Below are positions 1 through 7,395 of a DNA stretch of 7,661 bases, piece after piece. This DNA is from Saprospiraceae bacterium. GTDB taxonomy: Bacteria; Bacteroidota; Bacteroidia; Chitinophagales; Saprospiraceae. Where the stretch lies: assembly GCA_020437045.1 (NCBI GenBank), contig JAGQWV010000033.1:1-7661 (forward strand), in the 5' to 3' direction. The translations under genes and the position numbers were made by a program. The notes beneath the pieces are model-generated. The model had not been told where the DNA came from. It did not search any database and saw only the letters and a program-made list of their open reading frames with translations. How positions within the stretch are numbered: position 1 is the first letter of the stretch; every line of letters begins with the position of its first letter.

Positions 1-2
1 GT

Positions 3-935
3 GATGGAATACAGCAAATAAATGAATTTGAGATAGCTCCCTTCGCTGAACAAGCAGAATACGTCCGGATCACGGTTTTAACAAATGACTTTATTGCCAC
101 AAATAATGTAACATTCAATCAGAGCTTTAACCTGGATCCACGGCGGTCTCTAAAAAATAAAGAAGCCTTTTTTGGAAGGTGGTCCGATCATTGTTCTGTG
201 CGCATACTTCGCAAAAACTTACAAAATTCCGGTGTTTCCATCTGGAGCCCTTTTACCCTAAATGTTGCTGATAGTGCTTTGGTATCTATTAGTGCTCAGC
301 TCCGGAATGTATTGTACTTCAACAGAAGCAATCCCAAATACGACCTGCAATATGAGTGGAATGATTTTCGAAATCGCTTTGTACTGACAACAGGATATGA
401 GAGTAAACAACTCTTTCGCCATATCCTTAGATCCCGGATGAACTTTCATCAGGAATTTAGTGGCTTGCTGAGTTTGATTTCTGAACTAAACAATCAAGAC
501 AGTGAAAATTTTGATAACAAAGATTTCAAAATTCAGAGTTATGAAATACAACCAGAATTGAACTGGCAGCCCTCCACTTCTTTTCGACTAACTACCAAGT
601 ATCGATATGCTGATAAACAAAATCAATTAAATGAAGGTAAAGACCGGGCTTCTATCCATGACTTAAAATCAGAGGCAACGATCAGCAAGGTGAGTACTTC
701 TTCTCTTCGGGGTAGTCTATCGTTGGTCCTTATTGAATATCAGGGTCCAAGAAATGGTAGCCTTGAGTTTGCTATGTTGAATGGTTTAAAGAATGGGACA
801 AATTGGATCTGGGGCATTGGATTTGATCGAAGACTGGCCAACAACATACGCCTCAATCTATCCTATGATGGTCGAAAAAGTGGTAGTGCCAGAGTGGTAC
901 ATACCGCGAGAGCTCAGGTATCTGCTTTCTTTTGA
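3..935 (+). CDS. C-terminal part of a large uncharacterised, probably outer-membrane, protein
   Basis: The frame is open from the left edge to a TGA at 933-935, giving 310 codons with no start, so the gene begins outside the window. An internal GTG at 198 is not a credible start, because the 65 codons before it read as ordinary protein of the same style. I do not recognise a named family with confidence. What can be seen: a stretch around residues 43-60 with Asp-Pro-Arg-Arg and Phe-Phe-Gly-Arg-Trp, then runs of alternating polar and hydrophobic or aromatic residues typical of amphipathic beta strands (for example LTTKYRYA, IRLNLSYDG), and a last strand ending QVSAFF. A C-terminal phenylalanine on a final beta strand is typical of outer-membrane barrels, so an outer-membrane or surface location is inferred. 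The ending also resembles, from memory, long uncharacterised proteins (about 1000 residues or more) common in Bacteroidota. A T9SS-exported protease gene follows 116 bases downstream on the same strand. Confidence 0.8.
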   Translation, partial: DGIQQINEFEIAPFAEQAEYVRITVLTNDFIATNNVTFNQSFNLDPRRSLKNKEAFFGRWSDHCSVRILRKNLQNSGVSIWSPFTLNVADSALVSISAQLRNVLYFNRSNPKYDLQYEWNDFRNRFVLTTGYESKQLFRHILRSRMNFHQEFSGLLSLISELNNQDSENFDNKDFKIQSYEIQPELNWQPSTSFRLTTKYRYADKQNQLNEGKDRASIHDLKSEATISKVSTSSLRGSLSLVLIEYQGPRNGSLEFAMLNGLKNGTNWIWGIGFDRRLANNIRLNLSYDGRKSGSARVVHTARAQVSAFF

Positions 936-1016
936 AATGGAAGATCAGCACCGTCCTAACCCTCTTATTGTCAACGCAATTTTGTTAAGAAAGATTCATG
1001 TCAAAAATTTTAGCTA

Positions 1017-1024
1017 TATCTTTC
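1017..1024 (+). promoter_or_regulatory. weak candidate -7 promoter element for the metalloprotease gene
   Basis: TATCTTTC matches seven of eight positions of the Bacteroidota -7 element TAnnTTTG. It lies 28 bases before the ATG at 1052, which would leave a short leader of about 20 bases. No convincing -33 TTG box is found at the usual distance: the nearest TTTG, at 981-984, is too far upstream. The rest of the 936-1051 gap shows no clear terminator hairpin after the upstream gene, so read-through from that gene is equally possible. Confidence 0.25.
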
Positions 1025-1051
1025 GTCAGAATTGAAATAATACATCGTAAC

Positions 1052-4000
1052 ATGCATAAGCTGAAGGCTGCACTATTGTTTTTGGGTTTTCTGTCATCGC
1101 TGGTCTCTTACGGACAGGATTGGACTAGTGTAGATCCAGCATCGGTTTCTCAGAAATTGGGTCAGCGTGTAATGCCGAAGCAGTATCAACTTCTGCAGAC
1201 TCACCTGGCGTCGATGAGTGCTGCATTATCCACCGGCAAGATAGATTTGGTAATGCCTGATGGTGAAGTAGCAAGTTTCGATGTATCCAATTCTTCAAAT
1301 TTTGCCGAAGGACTACAACGTAGATTCCCTGAGATTCGGACCTACCTATTACAAAGCCAGAGCCATAAGGATATCACCGGGCGACTGGATATTACCCCTC
1401 ATGGTATGCATGCCGTATTAAAACATCCCAAGGGTGAAATTTACCTTGATCCTTATCAGGAAGGGAATGACCAATACTTTTTAGTCTACTATACCAGGGA
1501 CTACCGAGTTGCTCCCGAGATTATGAAGATATACAATAAACATGAGCATCATTTTTTGCAAAATGAGGCTGGCTTTATAGATCAAAAACCAGTGCGATCA
1601 CCCTTTGCCCGGGAGCTGGAAGATCAGGTTTCGTTACGAACTTACCGAATTGCCATCTGTGCCACTGGTGAATATACTTCCAATCACAATGGGACCGTAG
1701 AAGGCACCCTTGCGGCGATAAATACAGCGCTCAATCGTATTAATTTTGTCATGGAGAGTGAATTGGCCATTCATCTGCAGTTAATCGAAAACAACGATCA
1801 GTTGATATTTTTTGACGGCACCAGCGATCCGTTTTCCGATGGTAATCCCAGTCAGATGGCTTTGGAAAATAATAACTACCTCGTTGCCAATCTCGGTACA
1901 GCAAATTATGATGTGGGACATGTGTTTGGATCGACATGCAACTCCGTCGTGGGTGTTTCTGGTGGGGTGGGAATCGTGTGTACCGGTATGAAGGGTTTTG
2001 GTGCTTCCTGCGAAATCTCCACCAGTGATCGTTTTTATATTGGAATTGTGTGCCATGAACTGGGCCATCAATTTGGTGCCCAGCATACCTGGAATAATTG
2101 TCCACCGGCTCCTGATGGTCAATTCAATGGTTCTACCGCGTTTGAGCCTGGAAGTGGAAGCACGATTATGTCATATGCCGGATCATGCGGTAATCAAAAT
2201 GTAGCGTTTGACTCTGATAATTACTACCATAGCAACTCCATACAAGCCATTAAAAATTATATTATGACCGGTGGTAATTGCGCTGAGATCAGTATTACCG
2301 AAAATCACGATCCAGTGGTATCGGTTAATCTGGAAGGTGGTTTTTATATTCCGGTCAGTACACCTTTCAAGCTGACAGCTAGCGGCTCGGATTTGGACGG
2401 TGATACCGTTTATTATAATTGGGAGCAATTTGATGCCGGAGTTGGAGCTGCTAGTTTAAGTCCTATCGAGGATCCGAAGGGAGACGCTCCCATATTTCGA
2501 TCCCTACCGCCTTCTACATCGCCTACCCGTTATTTACCAGCGTTAAATAAAATTCTTTCAGGCAATTTTGACAACAGCGAAGTTCTACCAACCTACGACC
2601 GAAAACTGACTTTTAGAGTGACTGGCCGTGATCAGAAAGAAGGGGGTGGTGGAGTAAGTTGGGATGAAGTAATTTTTCGGGCAACGCAATCAGCGGGTCC
2701 CTTTCAGATAATAGATTCAAGTATCCCTGACACCTTATTTGCCGGTGCTTATCATGAATTTCAATGGGATGTTGCCAATACGCAGTTATTTCCGGTCAAT
2801 TGTCAGGTGGTAGATATTAAATTATCTGTTGACGGAGGTCTAACGTATCCTTACCTTTTGAGTTCGAATACTCCCAATGACGGGAGAGAATATATCCTTA
2901 TTCCCGATTTGGTAGCTGATCAAGCACGCATTATGGTGGAAGCTGCGGACAACATATTCTTTGATATCAATGATAGCATTCTGAATATCCAGCCTAATCT
3001 GGAAGCCGGCTATGCACTTGATGTCACACCCCATATTCAAGATGTATGCATTCCATCGACTGTTTCTTTAGCCATAAATTCTTTTCCCACCGGCTCTTTT
3101 ACGGATAGTGTGTATCTGATTGATGCCGATTTGCCTGAAGAGGTGAACATCATTAGCCCTCGAAGTTTTAGACCTGGGGATCCGGCTACTATTGAGTTGG
3201 ACCTCAGTCAGGTGACGACAGCTATGGATTTTGAAGCGATTTTTCATTTTACATCGGCCGTGGGTGATACGCTCACCCGAAACATCGGAATTAGGACGAT
3301 ATCCAGTGATTTCGGAGATCTCGCACTGAGGCAACCGCTGCAGGGTGCTTCTTCGGTCAGTCAGCGACCTACGTTTATTTGGCAAGGTAGTGCCAACGCC
3401 GACGCCTATCGACTGGAAGTTGATAGCTCACCCGCGTTTGACAATCCAATCGTATCGGAAGTGAGTGAAATTACTTCAGTCGTGCTCAATGATCTTTTGG
3501 ATGAAAACACGCTTTATTATTGGCGAGTCCGACCTGAGAACGCATGTGGACCAGGTATTTACTCGACCATTTATGCCTTTCATACGATCAATTTGTCTTG
3601 TCAACAATATGTTGCTACCGATGTGCCCAAGACCCTCAGCCAAAGTGCTATTGTACAGGCCCAATCTGTTCTGGAAGTGGCCAATAGTGGTGAAATCAGT
3701 GATGTGAACATCTTGTCGATCAGCGGTTCTCATGCAGCATTTGGTGACTTGATCTTTAGCCTCATTTCCCCTCTAGGTACAGAGGTCACCCTGGTACGCA
3801 AACAATGTGGGTTTACCACCAAAGTCTTTGATCTAGGTTTTGATGATGAAGCACAAGACACATTTAATTGTCTCACCTCATTTAATGGTACCGTTTTTAA
3901 ACCTCTGCAGCCGTTGAGTAAACTTAATGGTGAGTCTGTGGAGGGTTCCTGGAAATTACAGATAGCAGATTCTGTGGCCGGTAGTGGAGGCAGGATTGAT

Positions 4001-4639
4001 GGGTGGACGTTAGAACTATGCGGCAGCCTCTCGCCGGAAGAACCAACCCTCGAGAGGCTGGATACATTTTTTGCGCAGTATGCTGGACTGACCACCCTAA
4101 GCGATAATGTATTATTGGTTTCTGATAATGTGGTTGGTTCCGATCAACTGATTTTCACCCTGGTCACAGTGCCCTTGCATGGCGCTGTACAACTGAATCA
4201 AATGCCGTTAAATACCGGGAGCCAGTTTTCGCAATCAGATCTGAGCGCAGGCAATCTAACGTACACTCACAATGGTACGGATAGCCTTCCCGACAGTCTC
4301 ATTGTTACTGTTGTCAATGGAGAGGGAGCCTGGTTAGGCCCACTCACGTTGCCCATAAAAATTGTGAGAGAGGTCGTGGGCACAAAAGATATTCAGCTGC
4401 AGGGTTTTAGTACTTACCCCAATCCCGTAAACAATGTACTGAACCTTGAAAATCGGTTGAACTACCAGGGTGAAGCAGAAATACGAATTGTTGGAATGGA
4501 CGGATCCATAAAATTGCACCAGCGAATAATCCTGGATCCACAAATCTCGGTACATGTGCAAGACTTAGTCAGTGGAATCTATGCGATGCAGGTCTCCACA
4601 CAGCATGGAGTTGCTAACCTTAAATTCGTCAAGCTTTAG
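1052..4639 (+). CDS. secreted multidomain reprolysin-like zinc metalloprotease with P domain, CSPG repeat and T9SS sorting domain
   Basis: This encodes a 1195-residue exported endopeptidase of the metzincin/M12B-like group. The ATG at 1052 is chosen over an in-frame ATG at 998 because it directly starts a signal peptide (residues 1 to about 21; Lys3 and Lys5, hydrophobic core LLFLGFL, cleavage near YGQ). A propeptide-like region follows (about 22-190). The catalytic domain (about 195-410) carries HELGHQFGAQH at 335-345, which fits HExxHxxGxxH with zinc ligands His335, His339, His345 and base Glu336, and a Met-turn TIMSY around Met373. Cysteines at 296, 310, 320, 334, 350, 379 and 410 suggest disulfides. 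Next come a PKD-like module (about 418-545), a further beta-sandwich (about 548-648), a fibronectin III-like module (about 755-848, with YYWRVRPEN), a proprotein-convertase P domain (about 850-991) and a CSPG/cadherin-like repeat (about 1002-1105). The end (about 1117-1195) is a type A T9SS sorting domain with YPNPVNN, SGIYAMQV and a final KFVKL. Sec export, T9SS translocation, then surface attachment or release are expected. The substrate is unknown. Three in-frame stops (TAG TAG TGA) end the gene. Confidence 0.93.
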   Translation: MHKLKAALLFLGFLSSLVSYGQDWTSVDPASVSQKLGQRVMPKQYQLLQTHLASMSAALSTGKIDLVMPDGEVASFDVSNSSNFAEGLQRRFPEIRTYLLQSQSHKDITGRLDITPHGMHAVLKHPKGEIYLDPYQEGNDQYFLVYYTRDYRVAPEIMKIYNKHEHHFLQNEAGFIDQKPVRSPFARELEDQVSLRTYRIAICATGEYTSNHNGTVEGTLAAINTALNRINFVMESELAIHLQLIENNDQLIFFDGTSDPFSDGNPSQMALENNNYLVANLGTANYDVGHVFGSTCNSVVGVSGGVGIVCTGMKGFGASCEISTSDRFYIGIVCHELGHQFGAQHTWNNCPPAPDGQFNGSTAFEPGSGSTIMSYAGSCGNQNVAFDSDNYYHSNSIQAIKNYIMTGGNCAEISITENHDPVVSVNLEGGFYIPVSTPFKLTASGSDLDGDTVYYNWEQFDAGVGAASLSPIEDPKGDAPIFRSLPPSTSPTRYLPALNKILSGNFDNSEVLPTYDRKLTFRVTGRDQKEGGGGVSWDEVIFRATQSAGPFQIIDSSIPDTLFAGAYHEFQWDVANTQLFPVNCQVVDIKLSVDGGLTYPYLLSSNTPNDGREYILIPDLVADQARIMVEAADNIFFDINDSILNIQPNLEAGYALDVTPHIQDVCIPSTVSLAINSFPTGSFTDSVYLIDADLPEEVNIISPRSFRPGDPATIELDLSQVTTAMDFEAIFHFTSAVGDTLTRNIGIRTISSDFGDLALRQPLQGASSVSQRPTFIWQGSANADAYRLEVDSSPAFDNPIVSEVSEITSVVLNDLLDENTLYYWRVRPENACGPGIYSTIYAFHTINLSCQQYVATDVPKTLSQSAIVQAQSVLEVANSGEISDVNILSISGSHAAFGDLIFSLISPLGTEVTLVRKQCGFTTKVFDLGFDDEAQDTFNCLTSFNGTVFKPLQPLSKLNGESVEGSWKLQIADSVAGSGGRIDGWTLELCGSLSPEEPTLERLDTFFAQYAGLTTLSDNVLLVSDNVVGSDQLIFTLVTVPLHGAVQLNQMPLNTGSQFSQSDLSAGNLTYTHNGTDSLPDSLIVTVVNGEGAWLGPLTLPIKIVREVVGTKDIQLQGFSTYPNPVNNVLNLENRLNYQGEAEIRIVGMDGSIKLHQRIILDPQISVHVQDLVSGIYAMQVSTQHGVANLKFVKL

Positions 4640-4647
4640 TAGTGAGC

Positions 4648-7248
4648 TTAGAGATCGAGCTCGATCGTATCACCTATCTTCAGCTCTGAATCGTCATCGT
4701 CATCCTGTTCGTGGTCTTCTCCCTCATTTATTTCTTTGATGCCGCGTATCATCTTGGTAGCCAGGCGGTTGCCAATGGCTTTCCATCCCTTGATATCAAT
4801 GAAGTCATCAAGCTCGATGGTCCAATATTCCTTCTTGTTTTTTTCCAAAAGGTAGTACTCTACTTCTATCCCTGTTTTGGTGGTTGCATATAAAAGCTTT
4901 GATCTATTGTGCTCCTTGATGAAGAACATTTTTTCATTGAGCGTGGAGGTTTCAATTTTGAAACGTTTGACCATTGTCCAATCCTTTTCGCCATCATAAT
5001 GTATAGCGGTAATCACCGAATCCTCATCAAGCTTGGCTACATGCAGTAGTAGTTTGGTTTCAATTTTGAGAATTGGATCGGGATTATGCAAAATGTAGTT
5101 GCCGTCACTGTAGAGGGCAATGATCAAATCACCGGTATCAAAAGCTCCAAGATAGATACCCCGTTGATCCGTATTAATTCTGCCACTTACTTCATCTACC
5201 CACAATTTTACTGCTCCCAGGGTGGACTGTCCAACCTCCAGCTGCTCAATTTTTCGCACCGGATAACGGCTGACAATATTACCCTGCGAATTTCTGCCCT
5301 TGATATCCAGATGATCAAAATCGAATTCAAAAACTTTGATTTTCGCCCGGCAATTTGGCGATAACGTGATTCTAACTAATTCAGATTCACCATTCGGATT
5401 TGCAGTGAGATATAGTACTTTCGAACCTTTCGAACCTTTAGTAAGGTCGTAGTCTTTGTCGCGCGTGATGGCTTTTACGTTAAAGCGCTTGCCCATTGCT
5501 CTTCCTGACTCACCATCGAGATAAATCAGGTTGTATGTTGTTCGATCGTCACCCTTTTTCCACACATCCACGTGCAGAATATTTTCCCCCATGAATACCT
5601 TGTCGCCGATTTTTGACACTTTAAATGTGCCATCTTTTTTGAAGGCTATGATGTCGTCAAGATCCGAGCATTCTCTGATTTCCTGATCTTTCTTAAGACC
5701 CCAGCCGATAAAACCTTCCTTTAGATTTGCATACAATTTGACATTATTGGCGGCCACTTGCACGACATCAATTTGCTCGAATGAGGTGATTTCGGTGCGT
5801 CTGGGATATTTCGATCCGTATCGCTCATACAAGTCCTCGAAATAAGTGATTGCAAATTCAGTTAAATGCTGCAAGTCATGTAAGGTCTGAGCAATATCTG
5901 ATTCCAATTGGAGGATATGCTCATCCGCTTTAAAAGTGTTGAACTTAGAAATCCTCTTGATTTTGATTTCGGTCAATCTCAAGATGTCTTCTTCCGTAAA
6001 AGGCCGCATCAGTTGGATACGGGTATCAACTGCTTTTAATTTTTCATCCGGATCAGCGATATATCTACGCATCTCCCTGTCGATGGTTTCGAGCATGGCC
6101 TCCCAGGTTTCGCACTCTTCGATATCATGATATACCCGGTTTTCGATGAATATTTTTTCAAGGCTGGCATTGTGCCATTTTTGCTCCAGGTCAGCTTTTT
6201 TAATCTCCAGTTCTTGTCGCAGAAGATCTTTTGTATGTTCGGTCGACATTCTTAAGATCTCATTGACCGAAAGAAATTCCGGTCTATTATCGACAATTAC
6301 ACAAGCATTGGGAGAGACAGACACAGAGCAATTGGTAAAAGCGTAAAGCGCATCGATGGTCAGATCCGGTGAGGTGCCCGCCACCAGATCAATAAGTATC
6401 TCCACATCCTGGGCGGTGTTATCTACGATCTTTTTTATTTTGATTTTTCCCTTGTCATTGGCTTTAACGATGCTTTCGATCAGCGAACTGGTGGTTACAC
6501 CATATGGCAACTCCGTAATGACCAGAGTATTTTTATCCCGTTTTTCGATTTTCGACCGGATCAAAATTTTACCTCCGCGCTTTCCATTATTATATTCTGA
6601 TACATCAATAGAGCCGCCGGTGTCAAAGTCCGGATAAATGGTAAATTTTTTATCCTCCAGAATTTTTATAGAGGCCTTAATAAGCTCTCCAATATTATGG
6701 GGTAAGATCTTCGTGGACAGCCCTACGGCAATTCCTTCCACTCCTTGCGCCAGAAGGAGGGGAAATTTCATCGGAAGGTTGATAGGCTCCTGTTTTCTAC
6801 CATCGTAAGACAACTGCCATTCGGTAGTGTCTTTGTTGAAGGCCACGTCCAGAGCAAATTTGGTCAATCGTGCTTCGATGTACCGGGCTGCCGCGGCCGA
6901 GTCGCCAGTTCTGGTATCACCCCAGTTTCCCTGAGGGTCGATGAGAAGATCATGCTGGCCTAATTTGACGAGTGCATCACCGATGGCAGCATCTCCGTGC
7001 GGATGATATTGCATCGTTTGCCCGATGATGTTGGCTACTTTGTGAAACCGTCCATCATCCATTTCTTTCATGGCATGTAATATTCTTCTCTGTACTGGTT
7101 TGAGACCATCCTCAATACTCGGTACGGCACGCTCCAGGATTACATAGGATGCATAATCCAGAAAATAATTTTCATACATTCCTTTAAGAGAATGTACTGA
7201 ACCATTGGAATCACCTGAGGTGACGTCTAATTTATCTTTGCTGCCCAT
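4648..7248 (-). CDS. parC: DNA topoisomerase IV subunit A (ParC-type; DNA gyrase/topoisomerase IV family)
   Basis: This is the DNA-cleaving and rejoining A subunit of a type IIA topoisomerase; with ParE (not in the window) it unlinks daughter chromosomes in the cytoplasm. The frame stays open upstream to a TTG at 7296, but the first ATG is at 7248 and gives 866 residues, so I use that. Residues in this numbering: the winged-helix domain starts near MYENYFLDYASYVILERAVP (24-43), with GLKPVQRRIL at 48-57, the quinolone-resistance region YHPHGDAAIGDAL at 81-93, catalytic Tyr123 after Arg122 in AAAARYIEARL, and the DNA-bending Ile181 in TKILPHN. A helical tower and coiled-coil gate follow (about 335-475), then a beta-pinwheel C-terminal domain (about 495-840) in which KGSKGSK (604-610) stands where the GyrA box would be. 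The canonical QRRGGKG box is absent, favouring topoisomerase IV over gyrase. The tail is acidic with five consecutive Asp. Length and sequence style match Bacteroidota ParC. Ala87 replaces the usual quinolone-contact serine. Confidence 0.95.
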   Translation of the reverse strand: MGSKDKLDVTSGDSNGSVHSLKGMYENYFLDYASYVILERAVPSIEDGLKPVQRRILHAMKEMDDGRFHKVANIIGQTMQYHPHGDAAIGDALVKLGQHDLLIDPQGNWGDTRTGDSAAAARYIEARLTKFALDVAFNKDTTEWQLSYDGRKQEPINLPMKFPLLLAQGVEGIAVGLSTKILPHNIGELIKASIKILEDKKFTIYPDFDTGGSIDVSEYNNGKRGGKILIRSKIEKRDKNTLVITELPYGVTTSSLIESIVKANDKGKIKIKKIVDNTAQDVEILIDLVAGTSPDLTIDALYAFTNCSVSVSPNACVIVDNRPEFLSVNEILRMSTEHTKDLLRQELEIKKADLEQKWHNASLEKIFIENRVYHDIEECETWEAMLETIDREMRRYIADPDEKLKAVDTRIQLMRPFTEEDILRLTEIKIKRISKFNTFKADEHILQLESDIAQTLHDLQHLTEFAITYFEDLYERYGSKYPRRTEITSFEQIDVVQVAANNVKLYANLKEGFIGWGLKKDQEIRECSDLDDIIAFKKDGTFKVSKIGDKVFMGENILHVDVWKKGDDRTTYNLIYLDGESGRAMGKRFNVKAITRDKDYDLTKGSKGSKVLYLTANPNGESELVRITLSPNCRAKIKVFEFDFDHLDIKGRNSQGNIVSRYPVRKIEQLEVGQSTLGAVKLWVDEVSGRINTDQRGIYLGAFDTGDLIIALYSDGNYILHNPDPILKIETKLLLHVAKLDEDSVITAIHYDGEKDWTMVKRFKIETSTLNEKMFFIKEHNRSKLLYATTKTGIEVEYYLLEKNKKEYWTIELDDFIDIKGWKAIGNRLATKMIRGIKEINEGEDHEQDDDDDSELKIGDTIELDL
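4653..4666. repeat. perfect 14-base palindrome at the 3' end of parC
   Basis: GATCGAGCTCGATC is its own reverse complement and lies inside the last codons of parC (encoding IELDL), just beyond the convergent stop codons. It has no loop and no following T-run on either strand, so a classical terminator role is not supported. A second weak hairpin (AAGCT at 4631-4635 with AGCTT at 4645-4649, 9-base loop) spans the stop codons. Only 8 bases (4640-4647) separate the two genes, so any terminator must lie in coding sequence. Confidence 0.5.
5419..5439 (-). repeat. parC: short tandem repeat within the parC pinwheel domain
   Basis: The 9-base unit TTTCGAACC occurs twice in tandem and is followed by a third partial TTT. 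On the coding strand it gives the repeated tripeptide Gly-Ser-Lys in KGSKGSK, at the position of the degenerate GyrA box. The repeat is in frame and leaves the protein intact. Confidence 0.6.
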
Positions 7249-7352
7249 AAATCTTTTAGGATCAAAAGGTTTGCTATCTCCGCTGCGTTGGCACAATTCT
7301 GATTTATGAAATAGCGCCAGGTGTAATTAAATAATCATGGCAAAAGTGCTAA

Positions 7353-7360
7353 CAAATTTA
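7353..7360 (-). promoter_or_regulatory. candidate -7 promoter element for parC
   Basis: Read on the minus strand this is TAAATTTG, a full match to the Bacteroidota -7 consensus TAnnTTTG. It would start transcription near 7346 and leave a leader of about 100 bases to the ATG at 7248. No good TTG -33 element is seen at the usual distance upstream (around 7378-7386), where an AT-rich inverted repeat lies instead. The call rests on one short motif in AT-rich sequence. Confidence 0.4.
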
Positions 7361-7377
7361 AAATTAGCCGCTAACAT

Positions 7378-7395
7378 ATAATAACTTGTTATCAT
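7378..7395. repeat. imperfect AT-rich inverted repeat upstream of parC
   Basis: The core ATAAC-TT-GTTAT at 7381-7392 is a symmetric inverted repeat, and the symmetry continues one base beyond a mismatch (AT at 7378-7379 with AT at 7394-7395). It lies where the -33 box of the parC promoter candidate would be, so it could be an operator or only a chance feature of AT-rich DNA. Confidence 0.35.

Noticed and set aside
198..200. GTG start for the first gene, giving 245 residues.
   Set aside because: The frame is open all the way to the left edge and the upstream codons read as the same protein, so this is an internal valine.
998..1051. Longer N-terminus for the metalloprotease starting at the ATG at 998.
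   Set aside because: The 18 extra residues would sit ahead of a complete, typical signal peptide that starts at the ATG at 1052.
1749..4095. Several antisense open frames of 66-121 codons opposite the metalloprotease gene.
   Set aside because: They lack recognisable motifs, mutually overlap in different frames and lie over a well-supported coding region.
4653..4666. Palindrome as an intrinsic terminator.
   Set aside because: It has no loop and no T-run follows on either strand.
4711..6963. Plus-strand open frames of 60-93 codons opposite parC.
   Set aside because: They are shadows of the strongly conserved parC sequence on the other strand and have no domain signal.
6880..6993. Calling the topoisomerase gene gyrA.
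   Set aside because: The QRRGGKG GyrA box is absent and the overall sequence matches the Bacteroidota topoisomerase IV type better, although the two families are homologous.
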